A stretch of DNA of 64,000 nt from an uncultured Candidatus Melainabacteria bacterium (GCA_934717745.1 CAKUZB010000003.1:62001-126000), one strand, 5' to 3'. Numbered from the stretch's first letter, positions 7,700 to 15,872 are shown. Made by a program: numbers and translations. Notes: generated from the letters alone by a model not told the origin.

Positions 7700-8500
7700 T
7701 TGAAACAACTGGTAAAACTGAACACCGCAAGAAATTGTTTAAGATACATAATTAAGGCATACAAAATCGGTACAATTCATCTACCGTACTATATTTGCCC
7801 TAGTATAAAGTCAATTTTAAAAAAAGAAATTGTAAACATAAAATTTTATCATATTGATGATAAATTCATGCCAACAGAGAAATTCCGATTTGATGATTAC
7901 GTTTTGTACCCAAATTACTTTGGCATTTGCACTAATAACGTTAGAATTTTAGAGAAAAAGTACAAAAATTTAATTGTTGATAATTCACATGCTTTCTACT
8001 CTGAGCCTATGGGTTTGGCATCTTTTTCCTCTCTTAGAAAATTTTTCCAGATGCAATATGGAGTTTTAGACGGAGCATATCTTCATACTGAAAAAGTTTT
8101 AAACAGACCATTTAGAACAGCAGAAGATTACGAAATTGACGAAAACATGACTTACGAAAGAATCGTCAAAAATGAACACAGACTTGATGAAGAACAAATT
8201 TTGTACATTTCAAAAACAACCGAAAAAATTATGAGTAGAATAAATTTTGAACAGGAAAAACTTGTTAGACTCAATAATTTCAACAAATTCAAAGAAATTT
8301 TTGGCAACAAAAATGAACTTCATTTCGCACTTGATAACGATGAAATTCCTTTTGTTTATCCATATTATACGCACGATGAAGAAATCGGTTATAATCTTGA
8401 AAAACAAGGAATGCTTATTTATAGATATTGGAACGGATTACCAAAAACTTTTGATGAATACAATTTTTACAAGTACTTAATCCCAATTCCACTATATTAA
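7700..8500 (+). CDS. DegT-like aminotransferase-fold protein, possibly degenerate
   Basis: A 266-residue protein starting at TTG 7700, immediately after the pgeF stop, with GAGG 11-13 nt upstream. It resembles the N-terminal half of DegT/DnrJ/StrS aminotransferases: LPYYICPSIKSILKK, DDYVLYPNYFGIC, LIVDNSHAFYSEPMGL and SFSSLRKFFQMQYGV. The VDNSHAF segment matches the family's PLP-binding D-x-x-x-A-F region, and the RKFF lysine lies where the Schiff-base Lys would be expected. It is about 100 residues shorter than usual and the glycine-rich TGEGG segment after the lysine is missing, so catalysis is uncertain. It could be a sugar or lipid aminotransferase relative or a non-catalytic paralogue. 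Confidence 0.45.
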   Translation: MKQLVKLNTARNCLRYIIKAYKIGTIHLPYYICPSIKSILKKEIVNIKFYHIDDKFMPTEKFRFDDYVLYPNYFGICTNNVRILEKKYKNLIVDNSHAFYSEPMGLASFSSLRKFFQMQYGVLDGAYLHTEKVLNRPFRTAEDYEIDENMTYERIVKNEHRLDEEQILYISKTTEKIMSRINFEQEKLVRLNNFNKFKEIFGNKNELHFALDNDEIPFVYPYYTHDEEIGYNLEKQGMLIYRYWNGLPKTFDEYNFYKYLIPIPLY

Positions 8501-8515
8501 ATTTCAATTTAAAAA

Positions 8516-8536
8516 GCGACAGTTAATAACTGTCGC
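8516..8536 (-). terminator. Hairpin-T terminator between convergent genes
   Basis: Perfect 9-bp arms GCGACAGTT/AACTGTCGC (8516-8524, 8528-8536) with a 3-nt loop. On the minus strand the hairpin is followed at once by TTTTT, a good Rho-independent terminator for RNA coming from the GH38 gene or from the structured region 8550-8718. On the plus strand the T run starts 6 nt away, so it could work weakly there for the trmFO operon. Confidence 0.7.
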
Positions 8537-8549
8537 AAAATGTTTTTAC

Positions 8550-8718
8550 ACACTCGTTAGATATAAGAGCCTGATTCCCTTATCCGGTTCCGACAACAGC
8601 GAATGAATTGTGCAATCTTGTCAGCGTTAATTCATTTTTAGCATTTCAACTCAGGAATCTTTTGAAATATGTCATCAAAGCCGTATTCCTAACCTATGCT
8701 TTCATAAAGTATTTTTTT
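8550..8718 (+). ncRNA. Candidate structured RNA, 6S-like topology (uncertain strand)
   Basis: A 170-nt non-coding stretch with nested complementarity. Outer GTTAG/CTAAC (8556-8560 with 8689-8693), then GATTCC/GGAATC (8573-8578 with 8654-8659), then AATGAATT/AATTCATT (8602-8609 with 8629-8636) form a rod. The large 3'-side bubble can hold its own hairpin TTTGA/TCAAA (8661-8665 with 8675-8679). Closing stem, bubble with a small 3' hairpin, and apical stem resemble 6S RNA. A weak hairpin plus T7 (8696-8718) could end it on the plus strand. The hairpin at 8516-8536 would end it on the minus strand. No reading frame of note is present. It may instead be a structured 3' UTR. Confidence 0.3.
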
Positions 8719-8753
8719 ACTCAAAAATTGCCTTTTTGTAAACTTTTGTAATA

Positions 8754-10826
8754 CTAAAAAATTACAGGGCAAAATACTTTATCAAAATTTCTTTCATAAC
8801 CTGCAACATCACCGCAATAAGCAGAAAATTCAACAGAATTTTCACCTAACATTTGAAGTTTTGGCGTTTCTATAGGCGGTCCTGCCGGAGTTGAGCGAGA
8901 ACTATTATAAGGATTTGAAATCACACCTGTTGCACGTAACAGTGGAATTGAAATCATATTTTCAAACACTTCGTACTGAGTTATCCCTTTTGTAAAAATA
9001 CCGAAATTATTTGTCCAAACAAATCTTTGCATTGGTGCGGTATTTGATTTTGCCTCAACCCCTTTTTTATCCGGAAGATTTTTTCTAATATCGTAATCGG
9101 GGTCGAAATCTCGTTCAATTAATTCATTAAAATCTTCTGAATAAGTATGAGTAATTTTGTCATTTAAGACAAATTTTGCTTGAATTAAGTGATTTTTATC
9201 CTCATTTATCCAGTCAATTTTAAAATTTAATAATTCAGAATTTTTATCTAATGAAACAATTACATCAAAAAATGAAGTTTCGATTTTTAAAGCAGAGCGT
9301 AAATCTCCTGTCATAAGTTTTTTAGTTGAAATAATATCCGCAGTTATTCCATAATCATCTTTAACTGGCCCTTCATTATAACTATCGCCATTATCAATAT
9401 AATCAACAAATTCAAGTTGAATATCATTGTTAATCAAAATATTATTACCAATTACTTTTAAAGAAATATTTGAATTAGAAATAGAATTATCAGTAATTTC
9501 CAAATCACTTTCAGATTCAAGTGGTTGTAAAACATTTAATTCTAAAGGTTTAAAATCTTTAATCTCAGCCAAATAAGTATAAATATCTCTATAATCTTCA
9601 GTTACGGGAATTCGTTGTGTATCTTGCAAAATCTCGTTTTCAAAGCCTTTTCGCTTGCTAATCATTTGTAAATCAATTAATTCATCTGTCGATTCAAATT
9701 CAATAATCCCAGAATAAGTTTTTTTGCCGACATTGATACCTAAACCACCTGAGCCTAACTTAAATCTAACCTCATCAACAATTGTTTGACAAATTTGTAA
9801 GATTTTCTTGTATCTGATAATGTTTTCAGAATGAACATCGTCAGTAGAACAACCACAAATTCCATCGTGTGCTTGATTTTGCAATAATAATTTATATGCG
9901 TATTTAATCAGTTTATCATAATTTAGATTAAAATATTTTTGTAATTTATCCGCAAGTGGAAGCCTAAAACAGCATTCAATATTAAGTTTTTTAATATCCG
10001 GTCTTGAAGAATATGAACCTGATAGAATAAAAGTTTTAGAATTATCACGTAATTCTTCGTTCCACTCAAATTCACTAAATCTGTCTTTTACAAGTTTGAA
10101 GTACTCAAACGGAGAACTCAAACGAATTTCGTAATCATCAAGTCTTGCGTTAACTTCTCTAATTTGTGTTGCAATGTCAGTTTCAACACCTAAATGGTCT
10201 GCACCAATTGGTAATAACAAGACATCACCGGATTTTTCAGCAATTTTATCTAAATTTGATTTGATAGATTCGGCTTTTTTTTCAATAGAAACAGGAGCAG
10301 AGAAATAGTCCATAAAATAGCCTCTAACAAGGTTTACAGTATCAATTCCGCAGAATTTAAACTCGGCAAGAAAATCTCCACAGCCACGCCAAACAACGCA
10401 TTTATCTATGCCGTATTCTTTAAAAACTTTTGTAACTTGTTTTGAATGCCCAAAAGTATCTGCCAAATATCCGATAAAATCATTACAGCCAAGGCTTTTT
10501 GCATATTCCATACCAATTTCTAAATTATGAGAAAAGGCATTTTTATCGGTCAAAAATTCGTCAACCAAAGTGTAAAAAGGTCCAATATATAAACGTTTTT
10601 CACTTATTAATTGTTTAACTAAATCTAATTTTTCAGGACGGATTTCTAAATAATCTTCTAAAGCCGAAGTTTGTCCGTCAAAATAAAAGCAAGGAATTTT
10701 ATGAGTTTCAAGCATGTTTAAAACATTGTCAAAAACTCTCAAAAGTCTAATTCTAAAAACTTCAAACTCTCGATACCATTCTCTATCCCAATGTGTGTGC
10801 AAATATGCAATAACTGTCTTTTTCAT
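8754..10826 (-). CDS. GH38 alpha-mannosidase-like glycoside hydrolase
   Basis: A 690-residue cytoplasmic protein without signal peptide. The N terminus has the GH38 metal site HTHWDREWYREF (residues 10-21), then IGPFYTLVDEF and GYLADTFGHSKQ, where Asp123 is the expected nucleophile. A second histidine segment, NQAHDGICGCSTDDVH, lies near residue 315. The C-terminal beta domains contain GPVKDDYGI and RSTPAGPPIETPKL. It is shorter than MngB-type enzymes (about 870-1000 residues). Bacterial relatives cleave alpha-mannosides or phosphorylated mannosyl-glycerate. No transporter or phosphotransferase gene is adjacent, so the substrate is open. A TAAAAT box ends 6 nt before the ATG, again leaderless in appearance. 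Confidence 0.85.
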   Translation of the reverse strand: MKKTVIAYLHTHWDREWYREFEVFRIRLLRVFDNVLNMLETHKIPCFYFDGQTSALEDYLEIRPEKLDLVKQLISEKRLYIGPFYTLVDEFLTDKNAFSHNLEIGMEYAKSLGCNDFIGYLADTFGHSKQVTKVFKEYGIDKCVVWRGCGDFLAEFKFCGIDTVNLVRGYFMDYFSAPVSIEKKAESIKSNLDKIAEKSGDVLLLPIGADHLGVETDIATQIREVNARLDDYEIRLSSPFEYFKLVKDRFSEFEWNEELRDNSKTFILSGSYSSRPDIKKLNIECCFRLPLADKLQKYFNLNYDKLIKYAYKLLLQNQAHDGICGCSTDDVHSENIIRYKKILQICQTIVDEVRFKLGSGGLGINVGKKTYSGIIEFESTDELIDLQMISKRKGFENEILQDTQRIPVTEDYRDIYTYLAEIKDFKPLELNVLQPLESESDLEITDNSISNSNISLKVIGNNILINNDIQLEFVDYIDNGDSYNEGPVKDDYGITADIISTKKLMTGDLRSALKIETSFFDVIVSLDKNSELLNFKIDWINEDKNHLIQAKFVLNDKITHTYSEDFNELIERDFDPDYDIRKNLPDKKGVEAKSNTAPMQRFVWTNNFGIFTKGITQYEVFENMISIPLLRATGVISNPYNSSRSTPAGPPIETPKLQMLGENSVEFSAYCGDVAGYERNFDKVFCPVIF

Positions 10827-10832
10827 AAAAAC

Positions 10833-10838
10833 ATTTTA
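10833..10838 (-). promoter_or_regulatory. -10 box of the GH38 gene, apparently leaderless
   Basis: TAAAAT on the minus strand, with 6 nt (AAAAAC on the plus strand) between it and the ATG at 10826. No good -35 box at 17 bp and no Shine-Dalgarno. Confidence 0.35.
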
Positions 10839-10902
10839 ACATAAAAGTACAAGCATAATAATATATAATATTATTATAATAAATATTGACAAAATTTAAG
10901 TC

Positions 10903-11427
10903 ATGGTAGAAAATAAGTGTATGACATTAGTATATTTAAGCCTTGGCTCAAACAAGGGTGATAGAGTAGGATACATACAGCAGGCAACATCAATTCTTGA
11001 CGGAATGGACGATATAAGTCTTGTTCGGACTTCGGCTTTTTACGAATCAGAGCCTTGGGGAACTAATACAAAAAATTGGTTCGTAAATGCCATGATTGAA
11101 ATTTCTACAACACAAACACCACAACAACTTTTACAAACAGTTCAAAGTGTTGAAAAAAGGTTAGGTAGAAATAGAGAAATTGAGGGACATTATGGCGATA
11201 GAACCCTTGATATTGATATAATTTTTTATGGCAATGAAATTATAAATGATGAAAATTTAGTAATTCCACATAAATTATTTCATCAAAGAGCATTCACAAT
11301 TGTTCCAATGCTGGAATTAGCACCGGATTTTGTTCACCCGACATTGAAAAAAACGGTTATGCAACTACACGACGAACTTGAAGACCCTGAAATGGTATTT
11401 TTATACGGTACAAGGGTTGAATTATAA
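10903..11427 (+). CDS. folK: 6-hydroxymethyl-dihydropterin pyrophosphokinase
   Basis: Transfers pyrophosphate from ATP to 6-hydroxymethyl-7,8-dihydropterin in folate synthesis. The 174-residue protein has YLSLGSNKGDR at the N terminus, FYESEPWGT for the pterin site, and the signature HYGDRTLDIDIIFYG, whose Asp pair binds Mg. An in-frame ATG at 10921 directly before TLVYLSLGS is an equally good start, since neither has a strong Shine-Dalgarno. The stop TAATG overlaps the ATG of the next gene by one base. Together with folE2 it shows de novo folate synthesis, which TrmFO and GcvT need. Confidence 0.95.
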   Translation: MVENKCMTLVYLSLGSNKGDRVGYIQQATSILDGMDDISLVRTSAFYESEPWGTNTKNWFVNAMIEISTTQTPQQLLQTVQSVEKRLGRNREIEGHYGDRTLDIDIIFYGNEIINDENLVIPHKLFHQRAFTIVPMLELAPDFVHPTLKKTVMQLHDELEDPEMVFLYGTRVEL

Positions 11428-12575
11428 TGTCTTATGAAATTGCAATTGTAGGTACAGGGCCGGCAGGCTGTATGACTGCATGCCAACTTAAAAAAGAGTT
11501 TTCAATAACTCTTTTTGACATATCATCACCTCTAAAAACCTTACTCCCAACCGGTGGTGGTAAATGTAATTTAGCACATGCAGAATATGATTTTAGAGAA
11601 TTAGCAAAAAACTATCCACGTGGAGAAAAATTTTTATATTCAGCGTTTTCAAAATTTGGAACACCTGAAACTATAGATTTTTTAAAAAAAATTGATATTG
11701 AAACCTATACAAGAGAAGACGATAGGATTTTTCCAAAATCAAATAGTTCAAAAGATGTTAGAGAAAAAATACTTGCTCAATTACATCATTGCAAATTCAA
11801 AAAAGAAGAAGTTTTAGCAATAAAAAAAATAGAAAACGGATTTGAATTAAAAACAAATAAAGCCTCTTACTTATTTGACTACGTAATTGTTGCAACAGGA
11901 GGAAAACATGGTTACAAACTTTTGAGCGAATTAGGACACAAATTTGAACAACCATGCCCTTCGCTTGTCGGGTTGAAAACAACCCCTTACTTCAAAGACT
12001 TACAAGGTGTAACCATAAAAAACTGCAAAATAACTTCAGAAAAAAAATCATTTACTGGCGACATTTTATTTACGGATAACGGAATAACAGGCCCCGCAGT
12101 ATTTGAATTATCATCAATAAACGCAAGAAAAATATTTCCATATAATATAAATATAGATTTCTTAAATAAAAATGTCGACTGGCAAGAACAATTCAATAAA
12201 AATCCGCAAAAAAATCTTGGGAATTTATTAAGTGAATATCTTCCAAAATCCTTTATAAAAGTTATATTCAAGAACAATAATATTGACTTAGAACAAAAAT
12301 GTTGCATAGTAAATTCTAATACCAGAGAATTAGTTAACTCAATTTTATCAAATTTTAAAACTCAGATTATCGGAACAAGAAAAGACGGTGAAATTGTTAC
12401 CTGTGGCGGATTAGAATTGAACGAATTTAATTCTAAAACCCTTGAATCAAAACTAGTAAATGGTATTTACGCATGCGGTGAAGTTTTAAACATCGACGGT
12501 TTTTGTGGAGGATACAACTTACAGGCTTGCTGGTCAACCGGATATTTAGTAGGAATGGCAATAAACTCTATTTAA
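11427..12575 (+). CDS. HI0933/YhiN (BaiN-like) flavoprotein
   Basis: NAD(P)/FAD-dependent oxidoreductase family of 382 residues. The FAD-binding Rossmann motif IVGTGPAGCMTACQL opens the protein. The family signature LLPTGGGKCNLAHAEYDF follows near residue 45, then EDDRIFPKSNSS, VIVATGGKHGYKLLSELGH, and a C-terminal VNGIYACGEVLNIDGFCGGYNLQ with the second flavin-contact region. Bacterial relatives include BaiN, linked to bile acid dehydroxylation in gut clostridia, but most members have no proven substrate. It starts one base inside folK and is translationally coupled. A function in bile acid metabolism should not be assumed. Confidence 0.88.
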   Translation: MSYEIAIVGTGPAGCMTACQLKKEFSITLFDISSPLKTLLPTGGGKCNLAHAEYDFRELAKNYPRGEKFLYSAFSKFGTPETIDFLKKIDIETYTREDDRIFPKSNSSKDVREKILAQLHHCKFKKEEVLAIKKIENGFELKTNKASYLFDYVIVATGGKHGYKLLSELGHKFEQPCPSLVGLKTTPYFKDLQGVTIKNCKITSEKKSFTGDILFTDNGITGPAVFELSSINARKIFPYNINIDFLNKNVDWQEQFNKNPQKNLGNLLSEYLPKSFIKVIFKNNNIDLEQKCCIVNSNTRELVNSILSNFKTQIIGTRKDGEIVTCGGLELNEFNSKTLESKLVNGIYACGEVLNIDGFCGGYNLQACWSTGYLVGMAINSI

Positions 12576-12759
12576 AGATTTAGCATTACCCAAAATTATA
12601 CATTTTTCTATACGGTATAAGTAAAAAATATATAACGATGTTTTTGCCGCACCCAGCACTATTACAACGTTTTAGACAAAATTAGACCAATATAATTATA
12701 AAGTTTTGTAACATTATTCAATAGAAGTAATTCTAAAGAGTTAGATAATTTTGAATTAG

Positions 12760-12916
12760 TGGTATAGTATTTGTACGTTATCTGTATGACTTATTTTATC
12801 GCCCCTATTATTTATTAAGGAATGTTTAACCTTAATAAGTAATAATTAAAAGATATCGTAACAAATTAGTTAAATAAGATTAGTAGTAATAAATGAAGAA
12901 AGAAAGGTACAAAACT
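12760..12916 (+). promoter_or_regulatory. Extended -10 promoter and about 140-nt leader of pilin copy A
   Basis: The 340-bp gap 12576-12916 holds no gene that I can support. It contains TG-G-TATAGT (12760-12768), an extended -10 box, and then TTGTACGTTATCTGTA (12771-12786) at the expected transcription start. This 16-mer is identical in the leader of copy B. The leader of about 140 nt ends in AAAGAAAGG, 9 nt before the ATG. Long leaders of this kind suggest post-transcriptional control. Confidence 0.5.
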
Positions 12917-13579
12917 ATGAGAAAACACGCAGGCTTTACTTTAGCAGAAGTTTTGATTACTCTTGGTATTATCGGGGTTGTTGCAGCAATGACTATTCCT
13001 ACATTGATGTCTAACACAGGTAAATCAGAATTCAAAACTGCTTACAAAAAAATTATTTCGGCTGTTAACCAAGCAGTTACTATGTCAGTTGCTATTGACT
13101 ACTTAGATTTCGGTGATGCTTACTCTGGAACTGCAAACACTGAATCTATCTACAGAATTTTACAAAACAAAATGCAAATTGCTAAAACTGAAACTTCTAC
13201 TTCTAATCCGGAAATTATGAGAATGTTTAAAGCAACCGGTAATAGCAACTATACAATTTTCTTTGCTGATGGTATGGTATTATCTTATCCAAAAAATGCA
13301 GCAAACTGTACAAACCAAATGGCTAATGAAAGAAGAACTGTATGTGCAGGTATTGTTGACGTAAATGGTACTAAAAACCCTAACAAATTATCTCACTGCC
13401 AATGGAGTTCTTCAGAAGGTACAGGTTCTACGATTACAAATGATACGACAGTAACAGGCGGTGGTTCATCATGCGTAGAAGAAAACACTTTCATTTCTGA
13501 CCAATACTCAGTTATCTTCAAAGGTCAACAACTTATTCCTAACGGATATGCAGCAAGATACGTTTTATATGAAAAATAA
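12917..13579 (+). CDS. Type IV pilin-like protein, copy A
   Basis: A 220-residue prepilin. The leader peptide MRKHAG is followed by FTLAEVLITLGIIGVVAAM, with Glu at mature position 5 and a hydrophobic helix of about 20 residues, as in class III/type IV pilins. The globular part has KTAYKKIISAVNQAV, four cysteines (in ANCTNQ, RTVCAG, SHCQW and SSCVEE) able to form disulfides, and a Gly/Thr/Ser loop. An upstream in-frame ATG at 12893 would add eight residues, but copy B lacks it and the Shine-Dalgarno AAAGG fits 12917. The coding sequence is identical to copy B. Likely a pilus subunit working with PilT at 16683. Confidence 0.9.
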   Translation: MRKHAGFTLAEVLITLGIIGVVAAMTIPTLMSNTGKSEFKTAYKKIISAVNQAVTMSVAIDYLDFGDAYSGTANTESIYRILQNKMQIAKTETSTSNPEIMRMFKATGNSNYTIFFADGMVLSYPKNAANCTNQMANERRTVCAGIVDVNGTKNPNKLSHCQWSSSEGTGSTITNDTTVTGGGSSCVEENTFISDQYSVIFKGQQLIPNGYAARYVLYEK

Positions 13580-13605
13580 TCGCACTGCGTGATACAAACA
13601 AAAAA

Positions 13606-13634
13606 GAATCGATTTAATAAATCGGTTCTTTTTT
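13606..13634 (+). terminator. Terminator of pilin copy A
   Basis: Arms GAATCGATTT (13606-13615) and AAATCGGTTC (13619-13628), with one G-T pair and a 3-nt loop, then six T. Confidence 0.85.
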
Positions 13635-13753
13635 AAATGTAAAAAAATAAAAAGAAATTATAGGACAATAACAAATTAAACAACAATAATTATAAATTTT
13701 TGTAACACTATTCGACAAGAGTAATACCAAAGTATTAGATTTATCAAAGTTAG

Positions 13754-13903
13754 TGTTATAATACTTGTACGTTATCTGTACGATTTATTTTATAACATCT
13801 GTCTTTATATTAAAAAATACTTGACTTTTATAAAATAATAATGGTATGATAGCACAAGAATTAGTTAAATAAAATTAGTAACAATAAAGAAAGGTACAAA
13901 ACT
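13754..13903 (+). promoter_or_regulatory. Extended -10 promoter and leader of pilin copy B
   Basis: The 324-bp gap 13580-13903 is non-coding. TG-T-TATAAT (13754-13762) is an extended -10 box, stronger than that of copy A (TATAGT). The 16-mer TTGTACGTTATCTGTA recurs at 13765-13780. Further upstream, stretches such as ATAATTATAAA and TTTTTGTAACA match the copy A leader with many substitutions, showing common descent. Confidence 0.55.
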
Positions 13904-14566
13904 ATGAGAAAACACGCAGGCTTTACTTTAGCAGAAGTTTTGATTACTCTTGGTATTATCGGGGTTGTTGCAGCAATGACTATTCCTACATTGATGTCTA
14001 ACACAGGTAAATCAGAATTCAAAACTGCTTACAAAAAAATTATTTCGGCTGTTAACCAAGCAGTTACTATGTCAGTTGCTATTGACTACTTAGATTTCGG
14101 TGATGCTTACTCTGGAACTGCAAACACTGAATCTATCTACAGAATTTTACAAAACAAAATGCAAATTGCTAAAACTGAAACTTCTACTTCTAATCCGGAA
14201 ATTATGAGAATGTTTAAAGCAACCGGTAATAGCAACTATACAATTTTCTTTGCTGATGGTATGGTATTATCTTATCCAAAAAATGCAGCAAACTGTACAA
14301 ACCAAATGGCTAATGAAAGAAGAACTGTATGTGCAGGTATTGTTGACGTAAATGGTACTAAAAACCCTAACAAATTATCTCACTGCCAATGGAGTTCTTC
14401 AGAAGGTACAGGTTCTACGATTACAAATGATACGACAGTAACAGGCGGTGGTTCATCATGCGTAGAAGAAAACACTTTCATTTCTGACCAATACTCAGTT
14501 ATCTTCAAAGGTCAACAACTTATTCCTAACGGATATGCAGCAAGATACGTTTTATATGAAAAATAA
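13904..14566 (+). CDS. Type IV pilin-like protein, copy B
   Basis: A 220-residue prepilin whose amino acid and nucleotide sequence match copy A throughout. Leader MRKHAG, mature N terminus FTLAEVLITLG with Glu5, and four cysteines in the globular part. The start is certain here because no upstream in-frame ATG exists and AAAGG lies 9 nt before the ATG. The promoter has a consensus TATAAT, so this copy may be the more strongly expressed one. Two identical genes with different leaders would let the cell adjust dosage or timing of one product. Probable major or minor pilus subunit. Confidence 0.9.
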   Translation: MRKHAGFTLAEVLITLGIIGVVAAMTIPTLMSNTGKSEFKTAYKKIISAVNQAVTMSVAIDYLDFGDAYSGTANTESIYRILQNKMQIAKTETSTSNPEIMRMFKATGNSNYTIFFADGMVLSYPKNAANCTNQMANERRTVCAGIVDVNGTKNPNKLSHCQWSSSEGTGSTITNDTTVTGGGSSCVEENTFISDQYSVIFKGQQLIPNGYAARYVLYEK

Positions 14567-14592
14567 TCGCACTGCGTGATATAAACAAAAAA

Positions 14593-14621
14593 GAATCGAT
14601 TTAATAAATCGGTTCTTTTTT
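14593..14621 (+). terminator. Terminator of pilin copy B
   Basis: Same hairpin as after copy A (GAATCGATTT/AAATCGGTTC), followed here by eight T. Confidence 0.85.
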
Positions 14622-14821
14622 TTGTTCTATTAAATCAAATAAACACATTCTAAGCAAAAGACCTTGTAATAGTTTTACTTGTTTTACTGCATACTATCGA
14701 AAAATATTTTTATATAACTTTGTAACAAAATGTTAAAAAACGCTCAAAAACCTTAAAGTTCATGCAATTGAGTGCCGACATGAAAAGTACAGGTATGTGT
14801 ATATAAAAAAGGACGTGTATT

Positions 14822-15835
14822 ATGGGAAATCCATTTGACAAAATCAAAGCAGAAAATGCCCAACTTAGAACCAATAACGGAAATAGTGGTGGCACTTCTT
14901 TGAACATTGAAAGATTTGCGAAATCTTATGCTTCAATTCACGACGAATACAGAGAAGTTTCTGCAAACGTAAGAAGTGTTTCAGCAAACGTTAAAGCGGA
15001 AATGGAAGCCGAAACAAAACGCATTGAAGACGAACAAAATAAACGTCTAAAAAAAGCAGCATTATTCTCACTTGTTGGAACAGTTGCAACACAATTGCCA
15101 CAAATTGTTACAGGTATAACATCTTTACTTAGTACAACAAAAAGTATAAAAGCAGGTGATACTTCAGCATCTGCACGATCTGCGTTACAACAAGCAGAAC
15201 AAAAATTACAACAAGCAAAACAACAATCGACTTCCTACGGTCAACAGATAAGTGAAGCACAAAGTCAAAAACCTCAATACGAAGCAACAAAAGCAGAACA
15301 AGATCTCGAAAGTGTAAGACAACAAGGTTTATTCGATAAATACAAACAACAAGAGGATACTTTACAAGCATCGTTAGATAATGAAACAGATTCTGCAATC
15401 GTATCAGCAAAAAGCGAGTTAGCAGATGCAGAAAAAATGAAAACAACAAAAACTGTTCGTGATCCACAAACAGGAAAAACTAAACAAGTAGAAGATGCAT
15501 CATTAAAAGAACAAAAAGAACAAAAAATTGCAGCAGCAAAGAAAAAAATTGAGGACAGAAAAACTGCATTAAAAGCAGAAATAGCAGAAGCAAAGAAAAA
15601 TAAAGAAGCAGCACAAAGAGCAAACTTAGCAGCAATTGAAGCAAGCAGTGATGCACAAAAAAAGGTTGATGAATTGAGAGATAAAATCAATGAATTAACG
15701 CCTAAAAAGAATAAACTTGATAACGAAATACAACAATTAGAGGCTGAAATCCGTAGAATAAAAGGTGATACAACAACACAAACTCAAACTCAAACTGGTC
15801 AAAAACCAAATGGTTCTGAACCGACAACAAGATAA
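14822..15835 (+). CDS. Coiled-coil protein with central hydrophobic helix, unknown
   Basis: I do not recognise this 337-residue protein. The N-terminal part has a doubled motif VSANVRSVSANVKAEM near residues 42-57. A hydrophobic stretch follows at about 78-103 (AALFSLVGTVATQLPQIV). The remaining two thirds are Ala, Gln, Lys and Glu rich with heptad-like spacing (KLQQAKQQ, KLDNEIQQLEAEIRR), so a long coiled coil is likely. The tail ends in Thr/Gln-rich TTQTQTQTGQKPNG. No signal peptide. GGAC precedes the ATG by 9 nt. It sits between the pilins and recO/pilT but is monocistronic, with a terminator at 15837. A structural or secretion-apparatus role is a guess. Confidence 0.75.
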   Translation: MGNPFDKIKAENAQLRTNNGNSGGTSLNIERFAKSYASIHDEYREVSANVRSVSANVKAEMEAETKRIEDEQNKRLKKAALFSLVGTVATQLPQIVTGITSLLSTTKSIKAGDTSASARSALQQAEQKLQQAKQQSTSYGQQISEAQSQKPQYEATKAEQDLESVRQQGLFDKYKQQEDTLQASLDNETDSAIVSAKSELADAEKMKTTKTVRDPQTGKTKQVEDASLKEQKEQKIAAAKKKIEDRKTALKAEIAEAKKNKEAAQRANLAAIEASSDAQKKVDELRDKINELTPKKNKLDNEIQQLEAEIRRIKGDTTTQTQTQTGQKPNGSEPTTR

Positions 15836-15836
15836 C

Positions 15837-15867
15837 AAAAAGCAGACTTTAAAAAAGTCTGCTTTTT
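15837..15867 (+). terminator. Terminator of the coiled-coil gene
   Basis: Arms AAAAAGCAGACTTT (15837-15850) and AAAGTCTGCTTTTT (15854-15867) with a 3-nt loop. Symmetric A/T tracts allow action on both strands. Confidence 0.85.
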
Positions 15868-15872
15868 ATATT

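Larger units (their letters stand above)
12899..13634 (+). repeat. Near-perfect duplicated segment, copy A (partner 13886-14621)
   Basis: A direct repeat of about 736 bp covering Shine-Dalgarno, pilin gene and terminator. Reading the two copies side by side I find one difference (C versus T in GATACAAAC/GATATAAAC after the stop). Flanking leaders are only partly alike, so the identity ends abruptly 18 nt before the ATG. Confidence 0.9.
13886..14621 (+). repeat. Near-perfect duplicated segment, copy B (partner 12899-13634)
   Basis: Second copy of the 736-bp repeat, offset by 987 bp in direct orientation. Confidence 0.9.

Noticed and set aside
8550..8718. SRP RNA or tmRNA in the 8.6 kb gap
   Set aside because: No GGAAGGAAGCAG-type SRP domain IV sequence and no tRNA-like ends on either strand.
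12893..12916. Eight-codon extension of pilin copy A (MKKERYKT)
   Set aside because: Copy B has no ATG there, and the Shine-Dalgarno AAAGG lies inside the extension.
12893..14566. Twin pilin genes as insertion sequence or transposon
   Set aside because: No transposase, no terminal inverted repeats and no target-site duplication around the repeated unit.
15129..15690. Long antisense reading frames opposite the coiled-coil gene
   Set aside because: They mirror its repetitive Ala/Gln/Lys codons and have no start signals or family features.
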